Assembly: GCA_036365455.1 (NCBI GenBank)
Contig: JAWQUS010000017.1
Span: 11,594,001-11,658,000 of the forward strand
Direction of reading: 5' to 3'
Source of the DNA: Macrosoma leucophasiata
Taxonomy: Eukaryota; Arthropoda; Insecta; Lepidoptera; Hedylidae
DNA: 64,000 nucleotides
Both the position numbers and the translations under genes were made by a program. The stretch's first letter is position 1. Each line of letters begins with the position of its first letter. This document shows positions 35,158 through 46,765 of the stretch, in pieces. The notes beneath the pieces are model-generated. The model was not told the origin of the DNA and ran no database searches. It worked only from the letters and a program-made list of their open reading frames with translations.

Positions 35158-35426
35158 GCATGAAACAAAGAAATGGGTTAAAAGCTTAAAAAAAAAAATA
35201 AAAAGGAGAAAAAACAAAACAAAAAAAAAAAAAAAAAAAAAAAACTGTACGAAGCCTCCTTCAGCGAGTTCCTCTGCGTGCCAGCATCTCCAGTTAAGGA
35301 CCACGCCCCCGACGTCTCGGGGGCAGATAGGCCCGGGGAAGGAGGACATTCCTCGACCCCCGAACCATCCCCCCCCTTTTGTTGCGCTTCACGCGCGGAG
35401 GGAGGGATGATGAATAAACAGTCAGT
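33844..35426 (+). mobile_element. 5'-truncated Jockey-like LINE with target duplications
   Basis: CAGCCGGTTCCG at 33832-33843 is repeated exactly at 35427-35438, bracketing a 1583-bp insert. The insert begins inside a reverse transcriptase frame and ends with a non-coding tail carrying two long A runs (about 35126-35156 and 35220-35244), then TGATGAATAAACAGT. 5' truncation plus a target duplication is the signature of target-primed reverse transcription. It is far more GC-rich than its surroundings, which suggests a young insertion. Confidence 0.9.
33845..35074 (+). CDS. Reverse transcriptase, C-terminal part, of a Jockey-like LINE
   Basis: RNA-dependent DNA polymerase fragment of a non-LTR retrotransposon; no host role. 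The frame is open from the truncation point; the first ATG is at 33878 but is not a genuine start. In order: VADFLQDRRFYV (palm), GVPQGSCLSPCLY (motif B), LFADDSAYV (catalytic motif C, FADD), KYLGCSID (motif D/E), RLYKTYVRSRMTYAAPAWY (thumb), and LQVQQNVSLRLITGAGRYVR with NDVIARDLGVESVEEFV, typical of Jockey-clade ends. A proline-rich tail of about 110 residues follows to TAA at 35074. The endonuclease and the first RT motifs are missing, so it cannot act alone. Antisense frames over 34.1-34.9 kb are shadows of its GC-rich codons. Confidence 0.85.
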   Translation, partial: LVGLLDKIAAKMQPGIFRVVADFLQDRRFYVTVEGCDSAQHPIRAGVPQGSCLSPCLYAAYTDDVPTLRDHLREGERDVMLSLFADDSAYVATSARLHLAIAKMQHLLDLLPEWLDRWRMAVNVDKTAAFVTRVRRLPQPLRLRGQDIAWQSTVKYLGCSIDRALRMVPTVNHVVQQAATARSMLRPVLQSRLPLRTKIRLYKTYVRSRMTYAAPAWYALCSATQRRRLQVQQNVSLRLITGAGRYVRNDVIARDLGVESVEEFVVRLARRMFDRADNGPHEHLRGIAPLHSRPPEGRPLPREILPPASPRARRADVAHPIPPKAPIPRITVKAAQTYTYTDTHTTVDRPQPPSDYWDGSSPAHRPGSTPGRGLETSPGTTAAPSGLGQGDDVVVWPLTIANVNIHNLL

Positions 35427-35438
35427 CAGCCGGTTCCG

Positions 35439-37111
35439 TTTTTAAACTGATTTGACAGATATTTTGTATGACGTTTTCACGTCAGCTGTCATGTTACTAT
35501 GGGAGAGTGCAGGTAATTGTATGCAAAAAACTGGAACCATGCTATCAAGGGGAATGTCCAGTCTAGTACTTTAGAACATATTATAGGTCAATGCATAAAA
35601 AAAGTAATTTTATAATTAACCTAATAAACTATGACAACAACAACTGAAAGAAAATTTAGAGAAACTAATGTCCATATATCAAGCTTACAGGATCATTAGC
35701 AAGTTTAATACTTAAAAAACTTATTCTGGAACTAAACAACTAAGGAATAACTTATTTTGAAATATGACCTCATTCCAATCAAATCAAACTGAATCTTTGA
35801 GTAACAATTCAAATTAAATATTCAAAGCAACGAATCATGGTTTAAGTTTTGATTGTTAGACAAGTATACCTAAACGCAGCCTTGGGGAGGCTTCGACCGA
35901 CGGACCTCTAAATTACACATAACAGTGGCCTAGACGAATGAGACAAAAACGCACAAGGTCTGTGTCATTTCCTCGTGCAGCCATTACACGGGCAGCGCTA
36001 TGGGAAACAACATAGCCTTTATTTACCCAAAATTAACATTTATAATTTAATTGTGAGGGAAATCCACATTTATATAGAAAATAATGATAATTTATGCGTT
36101 TTCATCTTTGTGCGTGTTTTGTCTTGTAATCTTTACTTAGTACAAATTGAGACAGCATGCATCGGTCAAATACTGTAACGTCACCAATTTTAAGTGGAAC
36201 ATAGGTATAATCCTTCTGTTTCTCTTTAACACACAGACTAAAAACACAGCATGTGATTTATTTACATTTTTGATAGCAATGTCAAAAAGAAATGTTTAAA
36301 GTAACATACAATTAGTGATGTTTCAGTATTTCAACCACAAATGAAGAATTCGTATACAATTCGCAGTTATCACGAATATTATATCGAAAATAATTACCAC
36401 AGGCCTGTTCCAAAAAAAAAATAACTGCTACGTATAAACTTAAAATGACTTGGAGATAATATTTTTGCATACAATTTAAACATTTATTTTTATAAGTTAA
36501 ATAAGGAAGTGTACGATAAGGACAAACGAGTTATTACATCGCAAAATAAAGAGCGGTTATCATCAATTTATTAGATTTTAAATTGGAACAGAACTTTAAG
36601 TATGCGCTACTACGTAAACGATTCATATAATAGCTGATTCGTATATTAAAGCAGGAAGTTAGCGAATCATCATTGGATAATAATTAACCGAATCATAGTT
36701 TGAATGACCAAATCAAATGTTAAACTATTGAGCTCGTAAAACATTATTTTGTGCATTTAGCGTTAACTTCCCACTAAATATACTTAATGCATATGACATA
36801 TGAATTTAATTGAATTTTACAATCGTATAATTGTAATATTCTATTACATTTATTTTTGATATTTATATAGATGTATATTACAGTCATGTCAGGAAACTAA
36901 GCAAATAGCGATTTATCACATAGGTAATAGTTTCCTGCTATGCATATGATCTTACACAAAATGATCCCGTGTACACAAATTCCGACATTTTTGCATGGGA
37001 AAATTAATCGGAAATCTATAACTTAAACACGCCTTGTAACGATAAAATCTAATCTACTAACTACAACTAATAAAAAAGATAAGCTATAATCGCAATCAAA
37101 GAAACTAACGT
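35439..37111. other. Gene-free interval
   Basis: No gene or repeat family recognised. I looked here on the minus strand for further WD40 exons of the TBL2-like gene and found none. Confidence 0.4.
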
Positions 37112-37525
37112 AGTGATGCCCGATACGTAGGTATCGATATTTTTGTGTAAATCGATACACGTCGATGATATTTGGCTGTGTCGCGTATGGCTTCGCAGGA
37201 ATATCGCTTGTATTGACTGCTACATACCTAGTAATATTTGCTCTCAAATATTTATCAGTGTTTGCGTTGTCAGTATAGTCGTTTATTTTCTTCATCTATT
37301 AGGTACATAATAATCTGATTAAAAATTGAGACTAGATAGACTAGATCCACACTTTTTTCTTTATTTCTTTGACGTCAAATTTAAGATGGTAAACATTGTC
37401 AGTTACAAAAAGTATCCTGTTTTGTTTAAAATACGATACTTTCGATACGATATTAACACAATGTTGATACACAAGCGTACAATATGATATAAGTATCGAT
37501 ACAAAGCGACATATCGGGTATCGCT
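37112..37525. mobile_element. TIR element rich in ATCGATA words
   Basis: AGTGATGCCCGATA (37112-37125) and TATCGGGTATCGCT (37512-37525) are imperfect 14-bp inverted ends (12 of 14 match). The sub-terminal parts are full of TATCGATA/CGATAC words. No transposase. It lies about 85 bases downstream of TBL2-like exon 2. Its ends resemble those at 8527-8970 and 56907-57357. Confidence 0.55.
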
Positions 37526-37608
37526 AAAGAATGCCCTTGAGTATACTGGGATCATTTGTATAAGCAAAATTAGTCGCCCAGCACCATAAAACATGTGAAG
37601 CAACTTAC

Positions 37609-40600
37609 CATCACAGGTAGCGGCCATGAACTTGCCGTTTGAAGAGAAATCCATCAGGAGAACGGTGCCGGGGTGGCCCTTGAGATTCTTGAATAACCAC
37701 GGATGACTGAACTCGGTCTTCCCTTTCCATGGTCCGCGTTTTTTATTCTTCCCGCTGGGACGGCTTTCGGTCAGTAAGTTTTCGTTTGTACCTTCTTTGA
37801 CAGGAGCGCCTGTAATTTTTAATTATTTTAATTTTAATACATACTAGCTGACTCGGAAAACTTCGTATTGCCTCACGATGAAATAATATATAGGTAATTA
37901 GGTTTGATAGATACGGACTATTTGTATGGGAAAATGAAATTGTGGTTTCTACTATTTCCCTTCAATTTCTTTGACTTTGACTTTGAAAAATTATTCAAAA
38001 CCAAAATTAGCCAAATCGGTCCAGCCGTTCTTGAGTTTAAGCGAGACTTAACGAACAGCCATTGATTTTTATATATATAGGTAAGTATGTAGATAAGTAG
38101 GTAATAGAAAGTAATTTACTGTAATTGGACTATATCTGTATGTATGTATCTTCACGCAAAGTCTTTTACGGGGTAGGCAGAGAGTGAGGAGTGCCAGATA
38201 TTACGATCCTGACACACTGCCCGTGCTTATTCTACATTCATCAGATCTTCATACATGCACGCCGATTCCTAAGACTTTTGACTCCACGCTCAGGCAGTAC
38301 TCGACCTATTTGGTCATGTATCTGTATATATAGTAGATACCTACTAAAGAAAAAAAATTAAGAGCCTTTATAGGGCCAGTAGATACCAAAATGTTTTTTG
38401 TTGTTATTTTTAGTTTTTAACATAAGCTCAGTAATTTTATGATTGTAGATACGAAAATCATCAATTAACTAGTAGTAAATCATCAATTAGTAAGTAGGTA
38501 CTTTATAAATAATAAATTGGGGACATAATGAAAATGTACGGCGTCTAGTGTGGTGCCTACTTCTAAACATAATCGATTGATATGGAAGATTGTTGATTCT
38601 GCGTATGGCGTAATACGTAATTAGACAATAGTGTTCATTATTCGTTATGTAACATAACACTGATAAAAATAAAACTAGCATTTTAATAATTACATCTACG
38701 CAAGGCTTATTATTTACTATTGCGTGACTTATCTTTTGCTGCGTATTTTTCGTATCGATAAAACGTACGCACGTGTTAATAGTAAAGTTAACGCATCTTG
38801 CGTAGTAGGTATTTGCGTTGTCAGATTTGACTGTTTCTCAAAAGTATAACAATACTTTCACCGCGCCTCTGAAAGTTTCTCGCGGGTTTCACAGCGGGAT
38901 GTTAATGAAAATAATTTCCCAACCATCAAACGAAGTGAATTTCTTAGTTTCTAAAAGTATATTTTTAAGTATATTTTTTGACGACCCGGTTAGTCCAGCG
39001 GTGTGTTTGATTCGAAGGGTCGCAGGTTCGGTTCCCGCACCGGAACAAATATTTGTATGGTCTTCAGATACCTATTTGTTTCGGGTCTGGGTGTTTGTGT
39101 ATGTGTGTACAACGGCACCCACGACACAGGTTTATCCTAGTTTGGGCTGTGAGTCTAGGCGTATTTATTATTATCATCTAATTATTTTAGGTATACAAAG
39201 TACATGGGTACCTACCAGTGCCTAACAAAAAATTTTGATAAATTGTCAATTGTTTTAAGCGCCATACCTATTTAATAAAAATAGTCATGAATGCGTCAAT
39301 GGACGTAATGATAATAATAAATTTATTCTCATTCTTATACCTACTTACAAGCTGCTTGTGTAGCCTACTGGCAGCAGGTTAATATTTCTGAAGGCCCTAC
39401 CAGAGCTCCTGGTGTCGGTACCCAAATCGTGTAGTATAAAAGTTAGTTATAAAAGTTGCAGGATTAAAGAAATTTCGCAAACAGCTTTGAAATTTCGTAA
39501 TGTGTCTGGTGAATATCAATAGACTAGCCATTTATTTACCTTATTGAAAATAGAGTAAAAACCATGATTGACAAATAGAAAAGTCTTTAACTAAGTACCT
39601 ACCTATTTCTAGCTGGTCAGAGAAATACAGACGTGAAGTTATGAATCTAATACCTAATATATACCTATTACAGTAGGTACCTATTTGTTATCGAGCTCGT
39701 CCGAAACGCCTAGACCTTATTATTACGCAATTGCTTATGGGAGACCACGTCAGTCGCAGTCAAAAATAGTGTATGTATAACAGTAGGTACCTACCTATAA
39801 GAGAGATTGGAATTGAATGATTCACATATGGATTCGCCAAATTTCCGGAGATCACCCACGTAGATACAGTTCCGAAGTGTAATGGCGTAATAAACGGACG
39901 TGAATCACATACGCGTTCACATGAATAAACATAAAAATAAAAACTCATGGGAAGACCAAATATTAAATCAAAATTAGCAACATAATAGGTAGGTAGGTCA
40001 CATATTAGGTAGGTACCTACCTAATATGTGACATTGGCACCACATAAACTTACAAATTATTGATTCTTAAGATCATTACTTTAAACTCGTACCTACCTAT
40101 ATTTCATACATAAAATTCAATATACACTCTATAATGGTGTCCACTATAACGAAAAACTATTTGTATAGGTACACACAAAAATTTGTAAAAATGTATGGAT
40201 GGAAAAAATACTGAATCATGAAACTTCACAGTCTGTCTGTATAACCTAGAAGGTATTTGGTGTAAAGTGTGATCTTTAAACTAAAAATAAAAACTTAAAA
40301 AAAAAATACTAAAATGAATATGCTTTTTTAAATTAACATGTTCAGCAATATGTGTATAAGTCAATATACCTACACCCTGGTGTAACGCTCACAGGTTGGT
40401 GTATATGTAATACTCAACTTCAGAGGTCAGTGTATTGGCGAATATACACCGCACTGAACACTTTCTTAGGCAATTTTGTAGGCCTGGCCCTGACAAATCG
40501 TTTGTAGTAGGTATAGAATTTTTGTATACGTAGTTTAGGAGTTACAGATTTTTTTAAGAATAAAAAAAAATTGGTATATATTTGTTTCTGCAACAGCTTT

Positions 40601-43279
40601 GGCGCTGAATGTGTTAACAAAATATGTAGGTATAACATATTATAGATGAAGAATGATGAAGGTAGACGAGGCACAAGAGGTTTGTCAGAACCGGGATATC
40701 TCGCGCTTTACACTCTCTGCCTACCCCGTTAGGGACCTGGCGTGAAGATACATACATACATACATATTATAGATACATATCATATATCTTTTTTTTTTTA
40801 ACACATTCATAAAGATACATTGTCTGATAATTATTTACACACAAAATAGTGGTATTCAACATCCTGGAGAAATACCACATACAAAACAATATCAATATTT
40901 AAAATAAATTTCTCCAGGAAGACCGAGACTGACCTACCATGACCAAATAGGTCAGAGTACTGTCCGAGGGGGGGTCAAAAGTCTTACGAAACTTAGGAAT
41001 CTGTGGGCATGTACAACAAGAAAGATGAATGTAGAAGCAGCACTGAACATGTGGCAGGACTGGGATATTTGGCGCCACTCTCTCCCTACCGTAAGGGACT
41101 TGGCGTGAAGATACATACATTAAATAAATTTCATCGATCAATTCAATGCACGCAACTCGATATTGCGTTTTTATTTTAACTCCAGCTATGAATCATCAGA
41201 AAGCATTGTATAATAATTTTTATATTAATCATCGCTAGGAGAACAATTGTGTAAATAAAAACCTGTACCATTCAAGGTGCCCTAAAAGTACTAACAGTAA
41301 CCTAAGAACATACAAGACTAACAGTATTACACCTACATAATGAATATAATCAACTGTTATTTTTTTACTTTGCTATTATTAAAATACTGAAATAGATATT
41401 ACTGAATTAAAAATCTGAATTTTTAAAAAGATACCCTTGTGTCTTAAACTTTACAGATTAAAGTTGGAGAAGGATTTGAAATGTTACAATAACTTTATCA
41501 AATATCATAGTGCAACCCAGGTTTAGGTACCTATTTAAATACTCTTTCACTTCCTACACATTAACAATTTTAGGCCTTCTGTCCTATATTTTCCTATTTG
41601 TGAATTTATTTTAAAATCATATGAGTTTTTGTGTATATTTGAAGCTGATATTTTATTATTGTTCTATGAATGAATGTTCAGAATATGTATTTAACTAAAA
41701 GCAGATAGGTAAGTAGGTATGTTTTTTGTAATATATAATATTAGAATAAATTTATTGTTGTTTATCTGATATAATTTATGTTAAAAAAGGTATACATATG
41801 CATTAATTTATTAAGTAATAAATTACAAAGTTAAAACACTGGATTTATTACTAATAAGTCAAATTAAACAACATGTTGATACAACATTAAAAAGATATAC
41901 CTACTTGTAAATTACGTTGGCCATACAAAAATCTCAAGATTTAATCTGTTTATCAAAGATAATTTAATTGCAAAAAAAAAATTGTTTTAATATTTTTTTA
42001 TTATAATGCAAATATAAATGGTAATGCAGTGTTTATTTTTATTCCAACATACTGAAACTTGATGCTATAGTCATGTTATTCACCTTGATATTTACAGATG
42101 CACTTGCATACCTACTTCAATTCATAATGCAATAATATTTTCATAAAGTCAAAGTGACACAGTTATTCAACAGTAAGTATTTACTCAGATGTGTTATTTT
42201 TCTCACAGAAATTATGTCTCAATAACTATTGTTGGATGCTTATTTTGATTGTAATTTTATATGATGTGGAATTTTATACCTACATACATCAAAATAATAT
42301 GATTCATCATTATTTATTAAAACTTATGAATATGCATCTTCAAAACAATTACCATAAGGGGAAGGCAGAATAAGTAGAGTCCCAAGCCAACATTTTACAA
42401 TAAAATACCTAAAATATCCATATTTTTTTAAAATGAAGTAAATTATGTTAACACATATGTATACCAACATTGAGCATATTTAATTTTTTACATCATTTTT
42501 TTCAACTTTTAGATTGCCTTTGATTCACACTTTAAATTTTAAAAAAAACTAGTGTAGTCAATCACAGGAAAGCATTTAATGTTCATGAGCTTTAATTTGA
42601 ATAGCTGAAGGCTCATGTTCATATTCTTTTAGGAACAATTAAAATGGGGAGGTTTTAGTGAAATCAAAGTCAGATTAAATAAAACCACTGTGCACCAATA
42701 TTTATATATGAATCTGACTTTCTCTCTGCAACAGGAAAATAGTCGTCTCTTAATGAATCTTAAAGAGAGATATATTTCTATACGTTTTTCTAAATGAAAC
42801 CACCTATCAAGCCTATCATAGGTTAGCATTTAGCACTTTGGGAAAAGATTGTGTTTTAAGGAAATGTTTGAATGTAAGCGTATTTACAAAATATCACTCA
42901 AATTGTGTGTGATTAACAGTACCTAAATCATACCGTAATAACACAAACCGATACATTTGCAACTCAGGACATGGTTCATGGAACTCTAAAGTTTACGCGC
43001 CGAATAATCACGTGTTGATTGTTTTGACGTTTTAGACTTCATCATAAATATTCATAGTACATTTTGCAGGGTTTCTAACGTAACCATAGTTAACATAATT
43101 GAAGATTACAAAAAATAACTGAACCAACCTGAATCACTCTCCGTTTCATGATTCTGTACTTCTTTTTTCTTGTCGCCGAAAATCGTTTTATAAATTATGT
43201 GTAGGATCACACATGTTACTATCGTAATCCCCGCTAAAAGGAACACATTCGTGTTTTGACCGGCTTCAAATTCGCCCAT
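37609..43279 (-). CDS. Tbl2: TBL2-like membrane-anchored WD40 protein, first two coding exons
   Basis: Transducin beta-like 2 family; in vertebrates an ER-anchored WD40 protein linked to PERK/ATF4 stress signalling. Exon 1 is 43279-43129: MGEFEAGQNTNVFLLAG, then a hydrophobic anchor at about residues 11-33 ending HIIYKTIF, and a charged linker; donor GTTGGT, phase 1. Exon 2 is 37809-37609: acceptor TTACAG, basic linker (KNKKRGPWKGKTEF), then WLFKNLKGHPGTV and MDFSSNGKFMAATCDG, matching the start of the first WD repeat (human LKSHSGN..MDFSSNGKYLATC). Donor GTAAGT, phase 1. The intron is 5.3 kb. The remaining WD40 repeats should lie at lower coordinates but were not found in the window. It is transcribed divergently from the CHCHD2-like gene. 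The start ATG is the only one in frame near the anchor. Confidence 0.82.
37844..38080 (-). mobile_element. Helitron-like short element in the TBL2 intron
   Basis: On the minus strand it ends CGAGTCAGCTAG|T and contains TCAAGAACGGCTGGACCGAT and AATCAATGGCTGTTCGTTAA, words of a common moth Helitron-like family. The 5' end is diverged and placed approximately. It starts about 35 bases upstream of exon 2. Confidence 0.65.
38138..38328 (-). repeat. Family B non-LTR tail, inverted
   Basis: Complement of the family B end: TGTATGTATGTATCTTCACG, TTTACGGGGTAGGCAGAGAG, CCGATTCCTAAGACTTTTGA and GACCTATTTGGTCATG. Confidence 0.65.
38980..39210 (+). repeat. tRNA-like SINE (family H)
   Basis: ACGACCCGGTTAGTCCAGCG (A-box-like) and GCAGGTTCGGTTCCCGC (B-box-like) precede the body AACAAATATTTGTATGG and ACAACGGCACCCACGACACA. 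It lies in the first intron of the TBL2-like gene. The whole is not a foldable tRNA gene. Confidence 0.65.
39997..40032. repeat. 36-bp perfect palindrome
   Basis: GTCACATATTAGGTAGGT is followed without any loop by its exact reverse complement. It sits in a GGTA-rich tract inside the TBL2 intron. Confidence 0.85.
40646..41128 (+). repeat. Two family B non-LTR tails in tandem orientation
   Basis: The first copy (40646-40768) ends ACATACATACATACATA; the second (40905-41128) starts TCCAGGAAGACCGAGACTGA and ends GGCGTGAAGATACATACAT. They are separated by about 135 bp containing an inverted TTTCTCCAGGA word. Both lie in the TBL2 intron. Confidence 0.65.
41455..41526. repeat. Partial MITE, same family as 51468-51805
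   Basis: AAAGTTGGAGAAGGATTTGA, ATGTTACAATAACTTTATC and ATAGTGCAACCCAGG match the right half of the MITE at 51468-51805 in the same order. The left half is missing. Confidence 0.55.
41527..43128. other. Remaining intron 1 of the TBL2-like gene
   Basis: AT-rich, no repeat family or extra exon recognised. The short frames are hydrophobic and AT-driven. Confidence 0.4.
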
Positions 43280-45202
43280 TTTCACTCAAGATATTGCTTT
43301 TCCCAGACAGCAGCAATCAAATCACAACTACATACAATGATCACGCGGTTACAAATTCACTGAATGACTAGCGGCTAAAATGAGCTAAATGGAATGACTG
43401 AAAGACTGAATTAAACAGGAATTGATTGAATGATAAATACAGAGAAACTAAATTGGCTCGTATGTTGTGTGACGCACGCTAGCTTCTTGCTTGCTCTTGT
43501 CTATCTGAGATGCCATGCAATCCATCACAGACATTCGCCATTTTAAAGCTGTCAGTTGACATTGACACTGACGGCACAATTCGGTCCATTCTACGCAGAA
43601 TTTATATAATTAATAAGCACAAACACAAACATTATCTTTTTATAAAAAAAGTCACATTACTTTTTACTCAATAATCAATAAATTAGAATTACAAAATCAC
43701 AAGTAATAAAGGAAACGCAACCGTTGAAACATGACAGGATAATGCATTAAATTAATGGTCTGACTGCTAGATGATAGGTTTATCGTGGCTGCTCAAATCG
43801 AAAATGCCTCGCGACAATCCTCGAGAGCTTGCGAGGCTGCTCGCTCTGTGTGGACGCGCCAGCCCGGCTTTAACCGAGACACGTCCACAGAGCGAGCTGC
43901 CTGCCTCACGAGACTAAGTCCAATCTGGAAGAAGGTTTCAAAGGTGAAAAAATATGAAGAAAGTGTAAGGGAAATAGTAAAAACAACTTAATTTTCTCTC
44001 AAATGTTCCATTAGAAACACATTCTTTGACACATTATTAAATTTTGAGACATTACGAAGTTTGCCGGGTCAGTTAGTTAATAGCAAAATAGAAACAATAT
44101 TCAAATCTTTTTGCCAATTTCGTTCTGCCCAGTTCTGCCATACTATTCTTACCGGTTACTTAAGATAATAATTGTTATTTACACATAAGAAAGTTTTGCT
44201 ATCAGTCCCCACATAAAATAAATTCCTTAGTTATAAACGCCTTGAGTACGATTTTTAACATTATTTAAAATTAGGGACCGCATTTATATTTTAAACTGCC
44301 GAGGTTATTTTTAGTGTTGGTGTGTACAGACCAATAACCAAGATTGGTGCGTATTTTAAATGCAGCTAATTAAAATAAATGCAAGTTGTCTTTACCACCG
44401 TGGTTAAAAAGTGTGACCTCAGGATTCTCATAGGAGAATAAGTAGCACCTAATGTTTTGTGCTCAGGACGCCAGACAGAAGTCACTAAAATCGTACTGAA
44501 TCTATAATGATCTATATTGTCTATAATGATCTATATTATCTATATCTATATTGATTTTATGTATTTTTGTTACTAATATACAAAGAAGATAAAAGATCAA
44601 ATATTAGATTTATAAAATTAAGTGGTCGCTACGAATAAGTAATTACGAATTATTTAATCGTGGAGTGGTCGATCAACGATTAGCCTATCGCGCGGAATCT
44701 GCCGGTCGTGTGAACTTGAACATAGCCTAAATTCTGATCAACTCGACTCGGCGAATTAATCCTTGAAGGATCGTACGGCCACCGGCGGCGAGACACAATT
44801 GAATTTCTTTTCTCATGTCTGGATGGATTAAGTGGACGTTGGTCTTTAGTTTTATGGAACAAAGAGTATACAAATACAAATTTGTATACTCTTAGATACA
44901 AATATTTAGTATTTGTACTCTTTGATTTGGGGTTTTGGCGGGAACCTTGAAAGAGGCGTATGGTGCTCTTATTTTATTTCATTTTCTTGGTGTATTTTTA
45001 AGTTATATTGAATAAAGTTGGTGGCATTTTGTTTGATATAGGTTTATTACAGTGCCCGTGTATAGTGAAATAGAATAACAGTGCGAAAACACGACCTTTC
45101 AGGTTGCCTCCAAAACTTCATTGTAAATGTTCTGGTAAAGTAGCCATCGCTTTACTCGAATAACTTGTTTGTAACTCACTTAACTGACATATGATACTTG
45201 AT
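43280..45202. other. Intergenic region between TBL2-like and CHCHD2-like genes
   Basis: The divergent promoters should lie in this region and the next. I see no TATA element I would defend. A GC-rich hairpin occurs at 43835-43898 (GCTCGCTCTGTG arms around CCAGCCCGGCTTTAACC), and a small perfect hairpin at 44862-44893 (AAGAGTATACAAA arms). A patch at 44680-44830 is less AT-rich but uncharacterised. Confidence 0.4.
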
Positions 45203-45216
45203 AACTTATATACTTG

Positions 45217-45485
45217 GAAGACGTATACCATATTTTGGTTGAATGTGTTCGAGGTGAGGCTCATCGCAGGGCTTCATTAGAAATAGGACATTGCAACAGT
45301 GTCCTGGCAGATCCTACTACGGATGACGCCAGAATACTGTTGCAACTATATCAATTGTCAATGAGCTAATGTTGTTTAATTATTTTTTTTTTAATGAAGA
45401 ATGTAATTCATGTGAATGTATAGAGCGTCATGGTCTTTGACCAAGCTCTTTAAATGGAGAATAAAAAAAAAAAAAAAAAAAAAAA
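45217..45485 (+). mobile_element. Short 5'-truncated retroposon with poly-A and target duplications
   Basis: AACTTATATACTTG at 45203-45216 is repeated at 45486-45499. The 269-bp insert ends TTGACCAAGCTCTTTAAATG, GAGAAT and a 26-base A run. It looks like a non-LTR retrotransposon 3' end; no coding frame is preserved, so the clade is not assigned. Confidence 0.8.
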
Positions 45486-45499
45486 AACTTATATACTTG

Positions 45500-46765
45500 A
45501 TACTTACATATTATACTTGATGACTATATTATACTTACTTTTACGCTGCTTAGATAAATACGAAATATAGTTTTACTTGACACTGGCAATATGCGTAAAA
45601 GCAAAGCCACAATAATAAAAAAAAAATAAAAAAAATAATTACTCTTTGATTGTCTTTGATTAGGTAAAGATTGAATTGTCATTTACGAAATTACAGTCTC
45701 CAAAAGAACCAACATGAATAATTAGATAAAATTAATCTAGAAGAAAATGTCTAAAGGATCCAGGAGCAGAAGGTACCTACTGCTGCCATGTATTTTTAAG
45801 AACACAGCTATTACTTTGAAATATTTTCAATTAATTACTTTGTATCCGCCTGACCAATCTTCAAATTATATACAAGTGACTAGTAATTCCTCCACCCTCG
45901 CTCTACGCAAGTAAAATATCTCGCAATGCACCAGATTGGTAGTGTAAAACTTAAAAATATGCATTGTTAAGGTAACTCCAAAGTGGATTGATAAGGACGG
46001 TGTATGTATTACGCCAAAAAGATTAGGGAAACTGTGATTTTTTGATAACTTTGGTCGCAGAGTTCCTTAACAAAGCATTGATCGAGTAGGTAAACATTAA
46101 CGTTAGTATTAGTATTAAATAAAACAAAATCGAAAATCATTCTAGCCAGAGAATATGTAATAATCATAGTAGATAATAAATCTATGGTAATAATACTATA
46201 AAGCCAAAAGACGTCGCGTCGACTACTCGGTCTTTCCCAAAGTTGCCCAAAACAGTGATATTTTATGTGTCATTAAGGTAGAATAATCACCACGCTTGGC
46301 AGGCGGATGAAATTAGCTAGTATTATAGTATAAAGTGCTGTGATTGATTCAATTGATAGAAAAGGCATGTTTAACGTCTTTTTACATTGTACGTTTTTAA
46401 GCTGTGGCTTTTAGTACGCATATTTATTATTAGTCTGTGGTGTATGTATCGCATAACTATGTTTTCTAGGTTGTTGGTCTGTGACTATGTTGGTACAAAA
46501 AAAAATATGACTCTCTTTAGCGCTTTAAAATAGGCGTAAGATAAAAAGAAACAGCAGTATATGTTCTAAATTTAAACTTTTATAAAATAATTATTCAGAA
46601 ACTTCATGCGGCTCATTTTTGACATTTTGGTCAATGAATAATAGGAACTGAACGAATCAACGAACGAAGTGAAGTCGTGAAGTTAGTTTTTGACAAGACA
46701 TCGGATTGTGTGTATAAGCAAAAAGCGGAATTTTAAAAAGCGATAAAAATAAGTTTTTTCCAACA
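45500..46765. other. Intergenic region and 5' flank of the CHCHD2-like gene
   Basis: A short repeat with ATAATCACCACGCTTGGCAG lies at about 46205-46310 and recurs at 49785-49860; both look like old LINE fragments (AAAGACGTC-type block). The 5' UTR of the gene presumably starts within the last 100-150 bp. Confidence 0.4.

Noticed and set aside
34111..35349. Antisense open frames over the LINE, including a phenylalanine-rich one
   Set aside because: Shadows of GC-rich reverse transcriptase codons; the phenylalanine run is only the complement of the A tracts.
38980..39050. Possible tRNA gene from A- and B-box-like words
   Set aside because: The same head is followed by the same non-tRNA body at 62548, and no cloverleaf fits.
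43785..43991. 68-codon plus-strand frame in the TBL2/CHCHD2 intergenic region
   Set aside because: Its middle is the GC-rich hairpin at 43835-43898; no domain and no splice context.
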